Of a DNA stretch of 64,000 nucleotides, positions 34,849 through 45,038 are shown one piece after another. Numbering within the stretch: the first letter of the stretch is position 1; each line of letters opens with the position of its first letter. Made by a program: the position numbers and the translations under genes. The DNA is from Pomphorhynchus laevis (Eukaryota > Acanthocephala > Palaeacanthocephala > Echinorhynchida > Pomphorhynchidae). The notes under the pieces are model-generated. The model was not told the DNA's origin. It ran no database searches and saw only the letters and a list, made by a program, of their open reading frames with translations. The stretch covers positions 1-64,000 of the forward strand of contig WNNJ02000690.1 of the NCBI GenBank assembly GCA_012934845.2. Direction: 5' to 3'.

Positions 34849-37114
34849 CTTCTTCTTCTTCTTTTTAGCGTTTATCCCGTATGACGGGGTCCGCTTGCCA
34901 CGATCGTTGACGCCAAAATGCCTTCTTTGCTGCGTCTTTGGGCGTGAGTCCGACCATTTTCATGTCCTTAAGAAGGGTATCCATCCATCTTTTCTGTGGT
35001 CTTCCTATTGGTCTCTTTCCGTCGACCTCGATTTGAAATGGTGCCTGCGCTAATGTGTTCACGTCTGCCCTCATTACATGTCCATACCATCGCAGCCTTG
35101 ATTCTCTCAGTTTGTCTGCTATGGGTGCTACGCCAAATCGCTTGCGGATGTCTTCGTTACGGACATGATCTAGGCGAGTCTTTCCTGCGATCCACCTTAG
35201 CATTTTGGTTTCCATGCATCCAAGCTTACGTTCTGCTTCTGCTGTCATTGCCCAGCACTCAGCACCGTACATTGCTACAGGCCGTATTACGCTTCTGTAG
35301 AACTTCGATTTGAGTTTGTCTGGCATGCGTTTGTCGCACAAAACTCCAGTGGCTGCTCTCCATTTTGTCCAGCTTGCGTTGATGCGAGTGGTGACGTCTT
35401 TTGCCACTCCTCCTGTGCTGGAGATGACTGATCCCAGATATTTGAACGCAGTTGTCTTTGGCAGAAGCACGCCATTAACTGATATGCTTACATCTTCGTT
35501 CTGGTTCGTCGTCATGTACTCTGTTTTGGCTGTGTTCAGTTTCAACCCAAACTGTGCCAGGCGATCGTGCCATTGCTGAACTTGTTGCTCGAGGTCATGT
35601 TTGTCTTTAGATACCAGCATAACATCGTCGGCATACAGGATGGTCCATGGTGCTTGTCTTAGAAGGTCTTTCGTAATCACGTCCATAACTATGATGAATA
35701 GTAATGGGGAGAGTGCAGATCCTTGGTGCACACCGACTGAGATTGGAAATTCTCTGGATTTTCCCGCTGCTGTTAGCACATTGCTCGTCGTTCCTTTGTA
35801 CAACATCTTCACCCATTCGATCAATTTCTCCGGTACTTTTCTGCGTCTAAAAGCGTACCATATAAGCTTATGAGGTACTCTGTCGAACGCTTTCTCAAGG
35901 TCCAGAAAAGCTACATGGAGGGGCTGCTTCTTCTCTCTGTGCTTTTCAAGGAGTAGTCTGGCTGAGTGTATTGCATCGATGGCTCCACAGTTGCGCACAA
36001 AGCCTGCCTGGTTGACACTTAGTTTGACGGAGTCACGGATTCTCTTGTCGAGCACTCTCTCGAAGATTTTCATGGTGTGACTGAGAAGACGAATTGGGCG
36101 GTAGTTTTCACAATCTGCTGGGCTTCCTTTCTGCTTCCAGATTGGGATAGTTATGCTTCGACTCCAGTCTTCTGGCACCTCTTTTGCGTCAACAATCTTC
36201 TGGAGAAAATTAGTTAGCCATGGTGTCCACTCATCCGGATTGATTCTCCAGAAGTCCACCGCTAAATCATCGGGTCCGTTGGCTTTACCCGGCTTCATCT
36301 TCATCATTGCCTCTCTGACCTCTGCACCATTGAGTGGATCGACTTGTGTGTGATTTGGAGTCCCCTCTGGTATTGGTGGATGTTCAAACTCTTCTGTAAA
36401 GATGGCTTTAAAATATCTTCTCCATCTCTCCAGCACGTCTTGTGGGTGTATAATGAGTTTTCCCTGCTCATTGCTGATACCATGGAACTTCTCGATGTCT
36501 GCTGCCTTCTTCCGTCTTGAACGGGCTAGTCGGTACACGCCTTTTTCTCCTTCTCGAGTGTCGAGCTTTTGGTAGAGGTTATCTAGGTGGTTACTCCTAG
36601 CAATAGCCACTTGTTTCCTTGCTTTCTTTTTCGCTCGGTGATATTCATCTTTGTTCTCCTTTGTTTGTGCTATCCGGAAAGCCTTGTATGAATTTTTCTT
36701 TGCCTTCACTGCGTCTTTGACCTCTTCTGTCCAAAACCAAGTTTCTTTGTCGATGTATTTTTGACATGGCTTGGTGGATCCGAGTATGTGCTTTGCAGCT
36801 AGGTGGATCGTGCAGCGCAACGCGGTCCAGGTGTCCTGTACTCCATGTATGCTAGGTAGTCTTATCCGGGCCAGCTTTGCCTTTGTTCCAACTGTGTCTT
36901 CTTCCCTCAGTTTCCACCACTTGATTCGGCTCGTCTTTGTTTGTTCTGGCCTCGGTTTACGGGGGACTTCAATTTTCAGGTCACATATCAGTGGCTTATG
37001 TTGAGTCGCTGTGGTCTCTGATGGAATGACCTTTGTGTCTAGCACCGTCTTCTTGTGTTTTCGCCTCACCAGGACAAAATCAATTTGCGACTTCCTGATT
37101 TGTGAGCCCGGGGT
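34849..37114 (-). mobile_element. LINE F: RTE-clade insertion with target-site duplications
   Basis: The element is bounded by 16 bp direct repeats, AAGGAGCAATTACATT at 34833-34848 and AAGGAGTAATTACATT at 37115-37130, with one mismatch. The minus-strand 3' end is an AAG-repeat tail (about 34849-34863), typical of RTE elements. The 5' end is truncated inside the endonuclease. The near-identical duplications and the long open frame indicate a recent insertion. It lies inside the large inverted repeat, so it arrived after or independently of that structure. Confidence 0.92.
34865..37114 (-). CDS. RTE-type endonuclease tail + reverse transcriptase, 749 residues, open
   Basis: An unbroken frame runs from the 5' truncation (37114) to the stop at 34865-34867. 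There is no native start; it begins inside the endonuclease C-terminus (TPGSQIRKSQIDFVLVRRK, where IDF corresponds to the IDY/IDF box). RT boxes: GPDDLAVDFW; SRSITIPIWKQKGSPADCEN; YRPIRLLSHTMKIFERVL; AFLDLEKAFDRVPH; GVHQGSALSPLLF; ILYADDVMLV with intact catalytic Asp pair; FGLKLNTAKTEYM; FKYLGSVISSTGG. The C-terminus is ESRLRWYGHVMR then GRPQKRWMDTLLKD, the hallmark of RTE and related clades. Base composition is more balanced than its surroundings. It would be inactive without the missing endonuclease part and promoter. Confidence 0.92.
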   Translation of the reverse strand, partial: TPGSQIRKSQIDFVLVRRKHKKTVLDTKVIPSETTATQHKPLICDLKIEVPRKPRPEQTKTSRIKWWKLREEDTVGTKAKLARIRLPSIHGVQDTWTALRCTIHLAAKHILGSTKPCQKYIDKETWFWTEEVKDAVKAKKNSYKAFRIAQTKENKDEYHRAKKKARKQVAIARSNHLDNLYQKLDTREGEKGVYRLARSRRKKAADIEKFHGISNEQGKLIIHPQDVLERWRRYFKAIFTEEFEHPPIPEGTPNHTQVDPLNGAEVREAMMKMKPGKANGPDDLAVDFWRINPDEWTPWLTNFLQKIVDAKEVPEDWSRSITIPIWKQKGSPADCENYRPIRLLSHTMKIFERVLDKRIRDSVKLSVNQAGFVRNCGAIDAIHSARLLLEKHREKKQPLHVAFLDLEKAFDRVPHKLIWYAFRRRKVPEKLIEWVKMLYKGTTSNVLTAAGKSREFPISVGVHQGSALSPLLFIIVMDVITKDLLRQAPWTILYADDVMLVSKDKHDLEQQVQQWHDRLAQFGLKLNTAKTEYMTTNQNEDVSISVNGVLLPKTTAFKYLGSVISSTGGVAKDVTTRINASWTKWRAATGVLCDKRMPDKLKSKFYRSVIRPVAMYGAECWAMTAEAERKLGCMETKMLRWIAGKTRLDHVRNEDIRKRFGVAPIADKLRESRLRWYGHVMRADVNTLAQAPFQIEVDGKRPIGRPQKRWMDTLLKDMKMVGLTPKDAAKKAFWRQRSWQADPVIRDKR

Positions 37115-37130
37115 AAGGAGTAATTACATT

Positions 37131-38007
37131 AGTTTGTTAATTTATTAAATTATCATATTAATAAATTAGAGTATTATTGATCCGAAATTCCTTCTATAAA
37201 ATATTTTTATGAATATATTTCAACAAATACATTAGAACAAATTCATGAACAAATATATAAATTATTTGTTCAAATTTATGAACAAAACTTACAATTTGTT
37301 CATCAACTATAAATTCTTAATTTTTAACAATTGGAAATTAGGATTGATAAATTAATATCATTAACTATCTAATGATTTATTTAAAGCTAATTTAAAATTA
37401 ATTGATATATGTAACAAAACTTACATTTTTTCATTAACTAAGCAAATGAAAATGAACAAAATGTATGCTTTGTTTCCGATGATGCTAGCAGTATCTTGCG
37501 AAATATAAAAATAAATTACCGTTTAATTCATAAATTTAATTCAAAATATGATAGTACTTATTGATCGTGCTCCAAAATTTTAAATTAAAAATGGAATTGA
37601 TAAAATGGTAAAAATGATAAATTGGCACATGAAATGTTTAAAATTAATATTTTTTTTAAATTAATCTAGATAATAGATGGATGATAATAGATATCATCCA
37701 CGCATGGATGATATCTATGCGTGGAATGATATCAAAAGTTTTAAATATGTGTGAAAACATTTAACCAACATTAAAATAAAAGCATGTGTGTGCTATTCAC
37801 GTTAAACATGAGTCGTTTCGACTTGTTCGACAGGTTGTTTTATATTTTTTGTCTGCAATGTAGAATAAGTTGTGATTTCTATGACTTGTAAACTGATGTA
37901 TTTTTTGCAGTTCATACATACTGCGTAATACCCTATTATAAAAAATAATGACACGTTTCTTTTCATTCGCTTTCAAACGAAACTAGTCTATTGTATAAAT
38001 TATCCCT
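37131..38007. other. AT-rich spacer with hairpins
   Basis: No gene. The block at 37478-37510 (GATGATGCTAGCAGTATC then GCGAAATA) resembles the arm motif of the 26370-26524 foldback. A compact palindrome lies at about 37685-37735, with alternative stems (GATATCATCC / GGATGATATC and CCACGCAT / ATGCGTGG). Confidence 0.5.
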
Positions 38008-39205
38008 TGTAGTATAAGTTTTGATAACGTTTCATAGTGAAATAATTATCTACAAGCAAATCATTTCTGTGATTTGGGATGTCTGGAATACTTCATTACA
38101 TATAATTAACATGTATTCACTCGAATCTTTTGGGTTGATGATTAAGAGCCAAAATATGGTAATATGGCAGTTCCTCCTTATGACCCCTAATCTTAAATCC
38201 GATTGTAAATTATCGACTAATCTGTTCAGAAAAATTAGGAGTTATAAAAATTTCAAGTTATTTAATATCCGATATGCTTATTCGCTCTTGAACAAAATAA
38301 GTGTCTATAATAGAGATATCAAGTTAATCAAATATAACACATTGTTATATAAGAGACATTATCATGCATTAAATATCAAATTTAAATTGTTGAACATCAT
38401 TTCGAGTGCTCAAAAAGTACCCTGTATAAATTCGAAGTGAACTCGCATCAATGCCTTTTGGCTAATTTTTGATTTGAATGTTGAAAGATATACGTATTCC
38501 GAAGAGGTTGCCAACTAAAACTGTTGGAAACTTCAGTCTAGTGACAAAGCCATTTTATCTTTAATGATAAGAATAACGGTTGTCAGTTAACGTTGGCTAC
38601 AATTCCATATTCATTTTACCAAACAGATTCAAACCAGATTAAAAATGTCAAGCAATCAAATATCCGAAGTGCTTATTTTAATATAATTTGTTATTACACC
38701 TACTCTGAGACACCAACCGGTGTACCCATGAATAAATCACTATGTTTTCCTCATGAGGAGGCATAAACACCAGGCAACATTATATATATCCTCATCTGGC
38801 CAAGACATTACCAAACTATTCTCGCAATATTAAAAGTCACTACGTATGTTAAGTCATTCTATGTGTGACGATAATATTCAAATTGCATAATAATCTATTT
38901 ATATTATTCAATATTTACAGTTTTGAAGTTGCGGAATAATTGATTCCAAGCCGTTTATAAAAATATACAAGCAAATACAATATTTTTTATTATCAAAATA
39001 TTTAATAACAATATTTTTTATAAAAATATAAAAAATAGTGTTTGTCCTAAGATATCATGTAGAATTGCGTTCGGGTCAAGTGTAACTAATTAACCGCAAA
39101 CCATCCCCGAGAATATATTCTCGGGGATGGTTCGCAGTCAATTATTTTCTAAGATGAACTACATGTCATCAGTAAGCAAAGAATACTTGCAATCACGATT
39201 TACTA
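38008..39205. repeat. Right arm of the large nested inverted repeat
   Basis: The inner part, 38008-38795, is an almost exact reverse complement of 31697-32482. The outer part, ~38860-39205, matches ~30336-30590 and ~31590-31640 imperfectly. A perfect 34 bp palindrome at 39099-39132 (AACCATCCCCGAGAATA and its inverse) sits in the outer part. Its left-arm counterpart, at about 30404-30443, has decayed. Confidence 0.85.
38021..38440 (+). CDS. Open frame of 139 codons in the right inner arm, unknown
   Basis: Mirror image of the minus-strand frame at 32051-32470, with one residue different (Ile instead of Met at 28). It shows no domain, signal sequence or splice context. Because the surrounding non-coding DNA of the arm is equally conserved, the identity does not by itself show selection on a protein. 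Confidence 0.3.
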   Translation: MITFHSEIIIYKQIISVIWDVWNTSLHIINMYSLESFGLMIKSQNMVIWQFLLMTPNLKSDCKLSTNLFRKIRSYKNFKLFNIRYAYSLLNKISVYNRDIKLIKYNTLLYKRHYHALNIKFKLLNIISSAQKVPCINSK

Positions 39206-39497
39206 ATTTACCAAACTTCTGTGGATTCGTAGTTCTCATATTTGCCAACGAGCAAATGTGAATTATGCAGGTTTCCTGTGAAAAATTTTTTTTAAAAGTT
39301 GCCTTTATATATAAAGATAGTTATATATAACTATCTTCTTATATATGACTATAATACTTATATATATCTTATATATAACTATATATAACTTAAATATAAC
39401 TTTAATATATAACTATTTTTTATACAACTTATAACTATTTGTATACTTTCTAAATAGAAAATTGTCTTTGACTGCACATAAATCAAAATATCTTTAG
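39206..39497. other. Upstream region of the Rab gene
   Basis: A/T-rich with a TATATAACTAT-type simple repeat at about 39310-39420. No promoter element can be named with confidence. The Rab start codon follows at 39498. Confidence 0.4.
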
Positions 39498-42400
39498 ATG
39501 CAAAATACTACCTACACGGATGATAAGATCAAGCGCTTTAAAATCCTTATTGTTGGGGAATCAGGTACTGTAAGCATGTGCAATATACAGTGAATTTTGT
39601 TTTTTAATTTAATGTAGCCGTCGGGAAATCCAGTATGATGCTCAAATACGTCGATAATATATTCACTGGTAGGAAGCATTTTTAGTGTTTTTGAAAATAA
39701 TGCCAAATATTTTGTTTATGTATTTATTTTTTATCTCTGTATTTATAATCCATTTATAAATAGTTTTTTTAATCTGTTATGCTATTATTTGATTGTTATT
39801 TATCTGTTATTATTTAAATAATAACATATATATTATTTACTAATGAGTCTTTCATCAGTAAATTTAAAAAACTTTGAAAATAATTTTTTTATTATTTATT
39901 TATAAAATATTTTTTATTTATAAGTAAATTTTTAAACAAAAGTAATATTATTTTTTAGTAATCATTAATTTTTTATTTGCTTTTAAGATTTTTTACCAGA
40001 TAAAACGTAATGAAAAATTTGAGGGAAAAACCATGATAAATTTCAACTAAAATATAAAGTTGGAATGCATTTATAATGTAATCTTATATTTTAGTACAGA
40101 TAAAAGGGTATCAATGTAATTTATCGCTTTATAAAATATATTCAAAAGTAATTTAATATTAATTTTCTGTTACCAGTATGTCACTAAAAATTAGAATTGT
40201 TTTGTTTCTAAATTTAATAATTTGAAATGACTACTTTTCGAAACTGGACCATTTTGTAAATGGTCCAGTTTCGAAAAGTTTTACGCATCGTGTATTCGTA
40301 TAACTACGAACTTTGTAAAAATGCATATTTATTTAACTTTTTTAAATATTGGAGTCATTATCTGTTCACAAGAGCTACAAACAATTTATCATTCAAGTGA
40401 ATCCCGTCAGAGCTTAACTTCCCAAAATAGTGTGGTCATCTGTAAAGATCAAGGTTTCACGTGATACCGGTTACTAACGCTAATCGTTTATTTTTGAAAA
40501 AAAAAACATATTGAAATCTGGTCTGTTTATTCAAAGCCTAAATATTCACAAAGTTCCCGTAATGTGTGTCTGTCACATTAAATTACACTATCTTGACATA
40601 ATTAGTTAGTCACTGATACAAATGTCAAGCCGAGGAGTGCTTATATGGTAAAACTTCAATATCCGACGTGGGCAAATTTAAGAAGATGATTATCCATGAA
40701 CAAATGGATAATAAATAATATGCTTTGTATTAGAATAAGGTACACTAGATAATCAAATTTCATCAGAGTAAATACGCCATAAGCATGTATTTGACCCCGC
40801 TACTATGCAGGTCGAGGAATATGGGCCGAGACCTGATAGCATATCAGTTCCCCTTGATGACCTCGAATCCGTATTATGATAAAATATCTATTATTCATTA
40901 TTCAATTCATAAAAATTAACTTTTATTTTAAATTCAATTTTTTATTTTGACTTGATATGTTATGTTAATTGTATAAAATCTTAAATAACAATTATTTATT
41001 ATTAAATTATTAATAATTTGAATATTTTTTATTTAGCATTATTTTTAATTTATAAAAAATATAAAATAGGTAGATTCAGTTAGCTGATCTGATTTCATCA
41101 TTTTCATATAAAATTTTTATTATAAAACTTTATAAATTAGAGAGAGCCCGTGTAGGGACTCTCATTTGAGTATGTAATATTCATACTAGTATTACAATGT
41201 ACTACACGCGGAAGAACAACGAAAAACACTGCTAGATGCCGTTTCGTCATCTTTATGACTCTTCAGTACCAGTTCCCTCCCACTGCTGGATGCAGAGGAG
41301 GACTAGCAGACGGCTCTATCAAAGAATCATGTGAATGATGCACTAGAAAATCTCTAGTGACATCATCATTGAGTGCTGAATTAGCACAACCGCTTCACCA
41401 AAGCGGTTGTGCTAATTGGTGAAGCGTTTGTGCTAATTCAGCACTCAATGATGATGTCACTATAGATTTTCTAGTGTATCATTCACATGATTCTTTGATA
41501 GAGCAGTCTGCTAGTCCTCCTCTGCATCCAGCAGTGTTAGGGAACTGGTACTGAAGAGTCATAGTGATGAAGAAACGGCATCTAGCAGTGCTCTTCGTTG
41601 TTCTTCCGCGTCTGGCTTATACGATTAAAAAAATTCACGCGGAATGGTATCATTTGAGAAATGTAGTACACGTATTAAACTCGAATATTTAATAATTGTA
41701 CTTTTTTATCATCGATTTCTAACGTGGTTTAGTAGGCTCCCGTGTAGCTAACGTAAACAAAAAACAGCCCGAACACAAATTAGCAGTTTGTGGTTTCACA
41801 CAAGCTTTAAAAATATCTATCGTATTTCATATGCTCGTTCACGTATGTTGATCGGTGAACGTATACAGAAGATAACACTATTTATCGAATAATTAAAATT
41901 ATTTCTTATTCTGATACAACATCTATTATTCATTAGTCAATTCATAACAATTAACTTTTATTTTAAATTTCAATTTTTTATTTTTAATTGATATAATTAT
42001 TTAATATTTAATAATATCTTAGTCAATTCACAACAATTGACTTTTATTTTAAAATTTTTTATTTTAGCTTGATATGAGTTATATAAAATCTTATAATTAT
42101 TTATTATCTCTATTATTAAATCATTTAAATTTTATTTGACATTATTTTTAATTTATAAAAATATGAAAAATACGTAGACTATTTATAATATTATTATCTA
42201 TAATCATTATTTTAAAAATAATATAATATACGTATAGACAATTAGCTGATTTGATTAATACAGTTAAAACACTTTTACAATCCAAGCTGACCTTTAATAG
42301 CACGACAATATCTATTAAATTTGACCTAAATGAACACTTATCTGTAACATATTTATCTACCTCTCTTTTACATTTAGGCATTTACATAAGCACAATTGGT

Positions 42401-44959
42401 GTAGATTTTAAATCGAAAAGCATTGAAATCGGTGATTATCTTTGCAAAATTCAAATTTGGGATACTGCTGGTCAAGAACGATTTAGAGTAATCACTTCCA
42501 CGTACGTTAATTCATATTTAAAAGAAGCAAGTACATTTTACTTTTAATTTAAAATTTTCTTCTGTTTACCTTTAAATAGCTATTACAGAGGAGCCGATGC
42601 AATTATTCTAATGTATGACATAACTAATAGAGATTCATTCGATCGCATCTCTAGCTGGGTATGTGAGATTCAACGCCATTGTGTAGATAAATCGCCGACT
42701 ATGGTATTAGGTATGCAGGTTATTAATAAACAGGTTTTGCTAAACTAGCAAGACTTTAATACTTTGTGAATATTTAATAGTTTCACTGACTTCAAAATAT
42801 TAAACAATTTGTTAAAGCTATTTGCTTGTTATTTCATATTGTTTAATGCGAAATAAAAAAATTATAACAGATTTTACCATTTTCTTAAATTGGAAATGCT
42901 AATAAACTAAATTACGATTTAAATTAAACCTAACAATTAAATTTAAATTAAATTATTATTTTTTACAGTGTTAATAATTCAAAATAAATATTCGTTTTTG
43001 ATTTATAAATTTCTATCTGATTTTATTATCAAACGCTTGCGGTTTTAAAATCAATGTGGTTTTGTACAAATTCTACTTATCTTTAAATATATAAGCTATT
43101 TTTCTGCTGTTGAAAATAAAATTTAATTTTTTAATTAAAATGAATTAATTTAAAAATTAATATTACTTTTTAATCTTAATAAAAATCTTAATTTATAATC
43201 TTTCAAATTTCTATTTCTTTCTTTGTTTTTAGTTAACATACTTTCGAATCTTAATTGATTTCTTATTTTGAATTTTTTAATCAAGACTTAATTCATTAAT
43301 TATAATCAATTAATTCCTAATTAAGATTACGTCCTAAAAATCTTAATTTGTAATCATAATTTATTACCGTATAAGTCAATTGTAAATACGATAGTTACTT
43401 CAATTTATTATTAATTAATAATTTTGCTTATATATAAGCAAAATTATATACTTATTATATAATAAGTATAATATATTAATATAATATATTATTATATACT
43501 TACAAAGTAAGCAGTACATTTATATTTTTGCCAAATTACTCGAAGTAGCCAATGAAATGTTAAAATATTTTTTATTATAATTAAGCGTAATTTTCTTATA
43601 ATTTAAAATCATTTAAATTGGTTTAATTTAGTATAATTTCTATCTATAATAGAAATTACGAGAATTCAATATGTAAATATTTGTCAATATATAATGTATA
43701 TACATATCATAAAAGATAATTATATGACGATTAAATTATAATCAAATCAAATGATTTGCTTTCATGCATTTTTATGATTTGCTCTCTTATGCATTTTAAA
43801 GTATATTTTATAATATATAATAAGTTATTATATACATTATAATATTATATTATATAACATTAATAACATCATATATAAAAATATATTATATTTAAATGTT
43901 GCCATATGTAATGATATTGGATGTAATGATGTTGGCATCTTTATTTAGACAAGTAAAAGGTGTTCCAATAGGAGTTAATAGTAGTCCAATTATACCTGAC
44001 TTGTTTTAAGCTTTATAAAATATGAATTTGTTCATAACTGTGTAAAAAATAAATCTAAATTATATAAAGATATGAAATATATGTTTCGATATATTGATGA
44101 TATATGTGTATTTAATTCTTAGCAATTTTTATTCAATTAGTGAACAAATTTATCCAGAAAGCCTTATTCTTAACAAAACCAATATTAATGATAAAGAAGG
44201 TGTATATCTAGATATGAACATTAAATTAACATTAACTAAAACTACTATTAATTTATATCGTAAAGATGACATATTTAAATTTACAAGAAACATATTTTTG
44301 CATGAGCATTCATGCATACCATATAATATAAAATATAATACATTAAATAATGAAATTTTAAGAATTGCAACAATATGTAATGATATTGGCTTTCTTCAAA
44401 ATTATTTAAATAATTTATATTAATATTCCAGATTATACGAATTGTATAGACGATATAAATGGGCGATAAAAATGCCTCAATTTAGCCGAATATAGAACTC
44501 ATCTAGTCGTTAAATAAAAATTAACTGAATTATTATTATTTTGTTAAATACAAAATTTAAATATGCTTTAAAATTACAAATTGCAAGCTGGTAATAAATC
44601 GGATTTCAATTGCACTGCGAGAGAAGTATCAACGCTAGAAGGAGAGCAACTAGCTAAATCCATGATGATACCGTTCTTTGAGACAAGTGCTAAAGACGGT
44701 CGTTTTGTAAACGAAGTATAATTATTTATTTTAATTAAAATTAAAAAATTAATTTTCCAAGGTATTTTACTGTGTTACCGAACTGTCATTGCAAAAACAC
44801 TTGGAAGATTTGAAATCTAACAAAAGATCAAAAATTGGCAATTCGTCTTCAAAGTTATTCTTCGAGCCGCTGACACATTTTGCAAGCAAAGTTCGGGAAT
44901 CTTCATTTAAATTGAATCATCCAACGGGAAAGAATAACAATTGTTGCAACAATAATTAG
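39498..44959 (+). CDS. Rab-family small GTPase, six exons, 232 residues
   Basis: Exons 39498-39564, 39618-39668, 42378-42501, 42580-42710, 44588-44715 and 44762-44959 total 699 nt (233 codons with TAG), and every junction keeps frame with GT...AG introns. Rab GTPases switch between GDP and GTP forms to direct vesicle traffic on membranes. P-loop GESAVGKS (residues ~20-27, split by intron 1); switch [13 protein letters not shown] with the Thr that binds Mg; switch [11 protein letters not shown]; then [22 protein letters not shown] for guanine specificity; ETSAKDG. The C-terminal tail is variable and ends NNCCNNN, a CCXXX-type double-cysteine geranylgeranylation signal. ATG 39498 is the first Met before the core. 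Introns 2 (2.7 kb) and 4 (1.9 kb) hold repeats; the others are 46-78 bp. All catalytic boxes are intact, so it looks functional. The Rab subfamily is not assignable by eye. Confidence 0.93.
40231..40275. repeat. Perfect short hairpin in Rab intron 2
   Basis: Arms of 21 bp (CTTTTCGAAACTGGACCATTT and its exact inverse) are separated by a 3 nt loop. In the pre-mRNA this would fold as a small stem. No known element was recognised. Confidence 0.75.
40800..41095 (+). repeat. Dispersed AT-rich repeat, family X, copy 3 (long form)
   Basis: Shares the 5' extension with copy 1 (GATAGCATATCAGTTCCCC; compare GATAGCATAGCAGTTTATC). It also shares the head (GTATTATGATAAAATATC, TCAATTCATAAAAATTAAC) and the tail (AGGTAGATTCAGTTAGCTGA). 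It lies in Rab intron 2. Confidence 0.75.
41207..41610. repeat. 404 bp foldback in Rab intron 2 (two 194 bp arms, 16 nt loop)
   Basis: The left arm 41207-41400 starts CGCGGAAGAACAACGAA. The right arm 41417-41610 ends TTCGTTGTTCTTCCGCG. The arms are reverse complements with scattered substitutions and perhaps tiny indels. The loop AAGCGGTTGTGCTAAT itself pairs partly with the arm ends, so alternative inner pairings exist. Composition is more G+C-rich than the intron around it. Being transcribed as part of the Rab pre-mRNA, it could form a long double-stranded stem. It is either a foldback/MITE-type DNA element or a local inverted duplication. No transposase or clear target duplication was found. 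Confidence 0.9.
41905..42255 (+). repeat. Dispersed AT-rich repeat, family X, copy 4 (internally duplicated)
   Basis: The head TTCTGATACAACATCTATTATT is followed by AGTCAATTCATAACAATT. The GTCAATTCA...TTTTATTTTAAA block then occurs a second time about 85 bp on. The tail pieces AATACGTAGAC and AATTAGCTGATTTGATT are separated by ~65 bp of extra A/T DNA. It ends just before Rab exon 3. Confidence 0.65.
43920..44425 (+). mobile_element. RT relic in Rab intron 4, PLE-like, broken
   Basis: Fossil of the same family as the relic at 5386-6110. It shares [15 protein letters not shown], the palm neighbourhood near 44090, [14 protein letters not shown] and [14 protein letters not shown]. No GIY-YIG domain was seen. 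It has several breaks. It is inserted in the sense orientation within the intron and does not disturb Rab splice sites. Confidence 0.65.
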
Positions 44960-45038
44960 TTAATCGCAGTTATACCGCATATAGTATTTTTTAATACAAT
45001 GTACAAATGTGTTATTTTCTTTGCAGTGTTCTCCTCAT
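44960..45038. other. 79 bp convergent intergenic region
   Basis: The Rab stop (44957-44959) and the TFIIE-beta stop (45039-45041 on the complement) face each other across 79 bp, so their 3' UTRs must overlap or be extremely short. No clear AATAAA is present in this interval on either strand. Confidence 0.7.

Noticed and set aside
34996-36353. Several plus-strand frames of 60-105 codons opposite RTE F
   Set aside because: They are antisense to the long RTE reverse transcriptase frame and show no motifs of their own.
39565-39575. Better-looking donor GTAAGC a few bases after the chosen Rab exon 1 end
   Set aside because: It would put exon 2 out of frame. Ending at 39564 gives the exact P-loop GESAVGKS.
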